From assembly GCA_937892395.1 (NCBI GenBank), contig CALAGJ010000161.1:1-15959 (forward strand): a stretch of DNA of 15,959 nt, read 5' to 3'. Numbering within the stretch: position 1 is the first letter of the stretch; each line of letters opens with the position of its first letter. Of the stretch, positions 14,440 to 15,959 are shown piece by piece. The stretch comes from an uncultured Parafilimonas sp. GTDB taxonomy: Bacteria > Bacteroidota > Bacteroidia > Chitinophagales > Chitinophagaceae. The translations under genes were made by a program, and so were the position numbers. The notes under the pieces were generated by a model. The model saw only the letters and a program-made list of their open reading frames with translations. It was not told where the DNA came from and made no database searches.

Positions 14440-14720
14440 TTGTACCTGTTTATATTTTAGGGATGTGCAATGCTTTTTTCATACTGCTTATAAGCTAACA
14501 ACTTTACTACAACATCTATATTACAAAGCTGTTTAAATATCGTTAGGCGTTGCTGAACAACGTATAGACAAAAGCCCCCAGTTCGTTTAATTTTATATGT
14601 CTTTATGGATGTAAAAAGGCTTATTGCAGGGGGCTTTCGGCTATACGTCTAAATGTTGTGCGTTCGTACTACTATCCGTCAATCTGTCTAAAAACTACAC
14701 ACAATTGTGCATAATAAAAC
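14440..14720. other. Gene-free, repeat-bearing segment before the insertion sequence
   Basis: I see no coding region that I trust here. The segment holds a short hairpin (cgttg 14548-14552 with caacg 14558-14562), a long inverted repeat (14560-14648), the heptamer GTTAGGC (14542-14548) that fits an integron R' box, and two copies of gtctaaa (14647-14653 and 14686-14692). The left end of the insertion sequence must fall in or just after this stretch. Confidence 0.6.
14560..14648. repeat. 20-bp imperfect inverted repeat with 49-base spacer
   Basis: The arm acgtatagacaaaagccccc (14560-14579) matches the reverse complement of gggggctttcggctatacgt (14629-14648) at 18 of 20 positions, with both mismatches in the middle. 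The spacer is AT-rich and noncoding. The structure could be the folded site of a recombinase, a miniature element or a strong RNA hairpin; there is no T-run after it. Confidence 0.7.
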
Positions 14721-14757
14721 TTGCAAAAGCCATGTGCAATAAGTATCTTAGCACATG
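14721..14757 (+). promoter_or_regulatory. Transposase promoter and start-codon hairpin
   Basis: A TTG (14721-14723) and TATCTTAG (14744-14751), 20 bases apart, fit the Bacteroidota -33/-7 pattern with one mismatch in the -7 box. The expected transcription start falls near the ATG at 14755. Overlapping this, catgtgc (14731-14737) is complementary to gcacatg (14751-14757), which contains the start codon. An mRNA started outside the element could fold and hide the start, while one started at this promoter would lack the left arm. Confidence 0.5.
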
Positions 14758-15959
14758 CAGTATATACAAGGAAAAAGCAGGACACAAGCAGTATTATTTC
14801 CCCAATGTCTCGATGAAATAATAGCTCAGGATAACGAAGTACGCATCATAGACATTTTTGTAGAAAGCATCAACCTGTCCGATTTCAATTTTGCCACAAC
14901 ACTTCAATCCGAAGGCCGTCCACCGTATCATCCAAAAACACTACTCAAGCTTTTCATTTATGGCTACCTCAATACAATGCGTTCATCACGCACACTCGAA
15001 AAAGAATGCCATCGTAATGTAGAAGTAATGTGGTTGATGCAACAATTAGCACCAGACCATAACACCATCAGCAACTTTAGAAGAGACAACAGCAAAGCCA
15101 TACGCAAAGTATTTAAATATACGGTCAGCATTGCCAAAACTTTTCAACTAATAGGAGGCAGACTCATAGCCGGAGACAGTACCAAACTACGTGCACAAAA
15201 CAGCAAGAAAAACAATTTCAACGAAAAGAAAATTCAACAACACCTTCAATACATTGAAAACAAACTCAACGAATATGAGCAAGCCTTAGCCGCTGCCGAT
15301 GGAGATGACAATAAACAAATAATACAAACAGAAATAGAACTACAAAACCAACGAAAAGAAAAATACAATGACCTAAGCCAACAACTCCAACAAAGCGGCC
15401 AAACACAAATAAGTACCACAGATACAGAAAGCCGTCAAATGATAACCCGAAACAATATTACCGAAGTAGCCTACAATATACAAACCACCACAGATGCCAA
15501 ACATTGCCTGCCCATAGATTATAAAGTAACCAACACCAACGATAGCAAAGCCATGGGCAATATGGTACGCCGGGCACAAACCATACTACAACAAAAAAAT
15601 ATAACCGCCGTATTTGACAAAGGCTACCATACCGGCAGCGAACTAAAAATGGCCATACTACATGGATGCACCACACTCGTAGCAGTGCCGGGTGTAGCCA
15701 GCTTTGCACCAGATAGCCATTACAATTTTGATCAGTTTATCTACAACCCAGAGCAAGACACATACACCTGTCCACAACTACAAATACTAACCACCAATGG
15801 CAGCTGGTATCAAAAAAGTAAACAACGATATATCTACTTTGTAAAACATTATAAAACCAATAAATGCCTTAGCTGCCCCGCAATAGCCAAGTGCACTCTC
15901 AATAAAAAAGGAAGACTATTAGAACGCAGCGAATACCAAAGCTATATAGAACAAAATCA
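14755..15959 (+). CDS. IS1182-family transposase, 3'-truncated by window end
   Basis: An open frame of 401 codons with no stop before the window ends. It encodes a DDE transposase of the IS1182 type. The N-terminal DUF772-like domain (about 20-120) contains EGRPPYHPKTLLKLFIYGYLNTMRSSRTLEKE (53-84) and LAPDHNTISNFRRDN (98-112). The catalytic core begins at AGDSTKLRAQNS, with the first Asp at 141. A charged coiled-coil insertion (about 158-215) follows, then the second Asp at 288 in VFDKGYHTGSELK. A cysteine cluster (339, 371, 374, 380) looks like a zinc site, common in this family. The third acidic residue lies beyond the window. The protein moves its own element; host function is not implied. 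Confidence 0.93.
   Translation, partial: MQYIQGKSRTQAVLFPQCLDEIIAQDNEVRIIDIFVESINLSDFNFATTLQSEGRPPYHPKTLLKLFIYGYLNTMRSSRTLEKECHRNVEVMWLMQQLAPDHNTISNFRRDNSKAIRKVFKYTVSIAKTFQLIGGRLIAGDSTKLRAQNSKKNNFNEKKIQQHLQYIENKLNEYEQALAAADGDDNKQIIQTEIELQNQRKEKYNDLSQQLQQSGQTQISTTDTESRQMITRNNITEVAYNIQTTTDAKHCLPIDYKVTNTNDSKAMGNMVRRAQTILQQKNITAVFDKGYHTGSELKMAILHGCTTLVAVPGVASFAPDSHYNFDQFIYNPEQDTYTCPQLQILTTNGSWYQKSKQRYIYFVKHYKTNKCLSCPAIAKCTLNKKGRLLERSEYQSYIEQN

Larger units (their letters stand above)
14686..15959 (+). mobile_element. IS1182-type insertion sequence, left part
   Basis: The transposase identifies the element. The left boundary is not resolved: I place it tentatively near the second gtctaaa (14686), because the transposase promoter (14721-14751) must lie inside the element. 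The right end, with its terminal inverted repeat and any target-site duplication, is beyond the window. The A- and C-rich coding strand differs from the neighbouring genes, which fits recent arrival from another background. Confidence 0.75.

Noticed and set aside
14698..14707. Palindrome cacaattgtg as the left terminal repeat of the IS
   Set aside because: The right end of the element is outside the window, so no terminal inverted repeat can be confirmed.
14624..14821. 65-codon ORF across the inverted repeat and the transposase start
   Set aside because: It runs through the right arm of the inverted repeat and into the transposase in another frame, and has no recognisable features.
15373..15709. 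Two minus-strand ORFs inside the transposase
   Set aside because: They are antisense products of its A/C-rich composition, giving implausible Trp- and Cys-rich proteins.

Overview
The window looks like chromosome of a member of the Bacteroidota, most likely near the Chitinophagaceae. The evidence is the AT-rich sequence, the near absence of Shine-Dalgarno motifs, and several promoters with the Bacteroidota -7 box TAnnTTTG, one of them with a TTTG -33 box. The content also fits: a separate transketolase N-terminal subunit, DUF1838-like and DUF4834-like proteins, and a tRNA-Asp gene without an encoded CCA. The placement below phylum level is inference.

Layout. Bases 1-3600 hold rplI (ribosomal protein L9) behind a GC-rich structured leader, then a secreted DUF1838-like protein, sucC (succinyl-CoA synthetase beta), and a small unrecognised secreted protein on the minus strand. 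Bases 3600-5700 carry, on the minus strand, a carB gene that codes only for the N-terminal half of the carbamoyl-phosphate synthetase large subunit, and a tRNA-Asp gene with its own terminator. Bases 5800-9000 run on the plus strand: accA and dapA as a probable operon, the transketolase N-terminal subunit, and a small DUF4834-like membrane protein. Bases 9100-14440 hold a periplasmic penicillin-acylase-family Ntn hydrolase, a convergent short-form aroC on the minus strand, and a tight two-gene operon of a membrane-anchored beta-lactamase-family serine hydrolase with a cysteine-free Ate1/Bpt-like aminoacyltransferase. From 14440 to the end lies an accessory segment: a gene-free stretch with strong inverted repeats, then the left part of an IS1182-type insertion sequence whose transposase runs off the window.

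Most genes are scattered housekeeping functions (translation, TCA cycle, fatty acid, lysine and cell-wall precursor, aromatic amino acid, pentose phosphate) rather than one pathway. The points most worth a second look are: the carB gene that stops at a domain boundary with no C-terminal half beside it; the transketolase N-half without its partner; the unusual short AroC; the cysteine-free Ate1-like protein co-transcribed with a serine hydrolase; likely leaderless transcripts; and the inverted-repeat segment before the insertion sequence. I saw no CRISPR array, toxin-antitoxin pair, phage module or defence island, and nothing that I can defend as a wholly new system.
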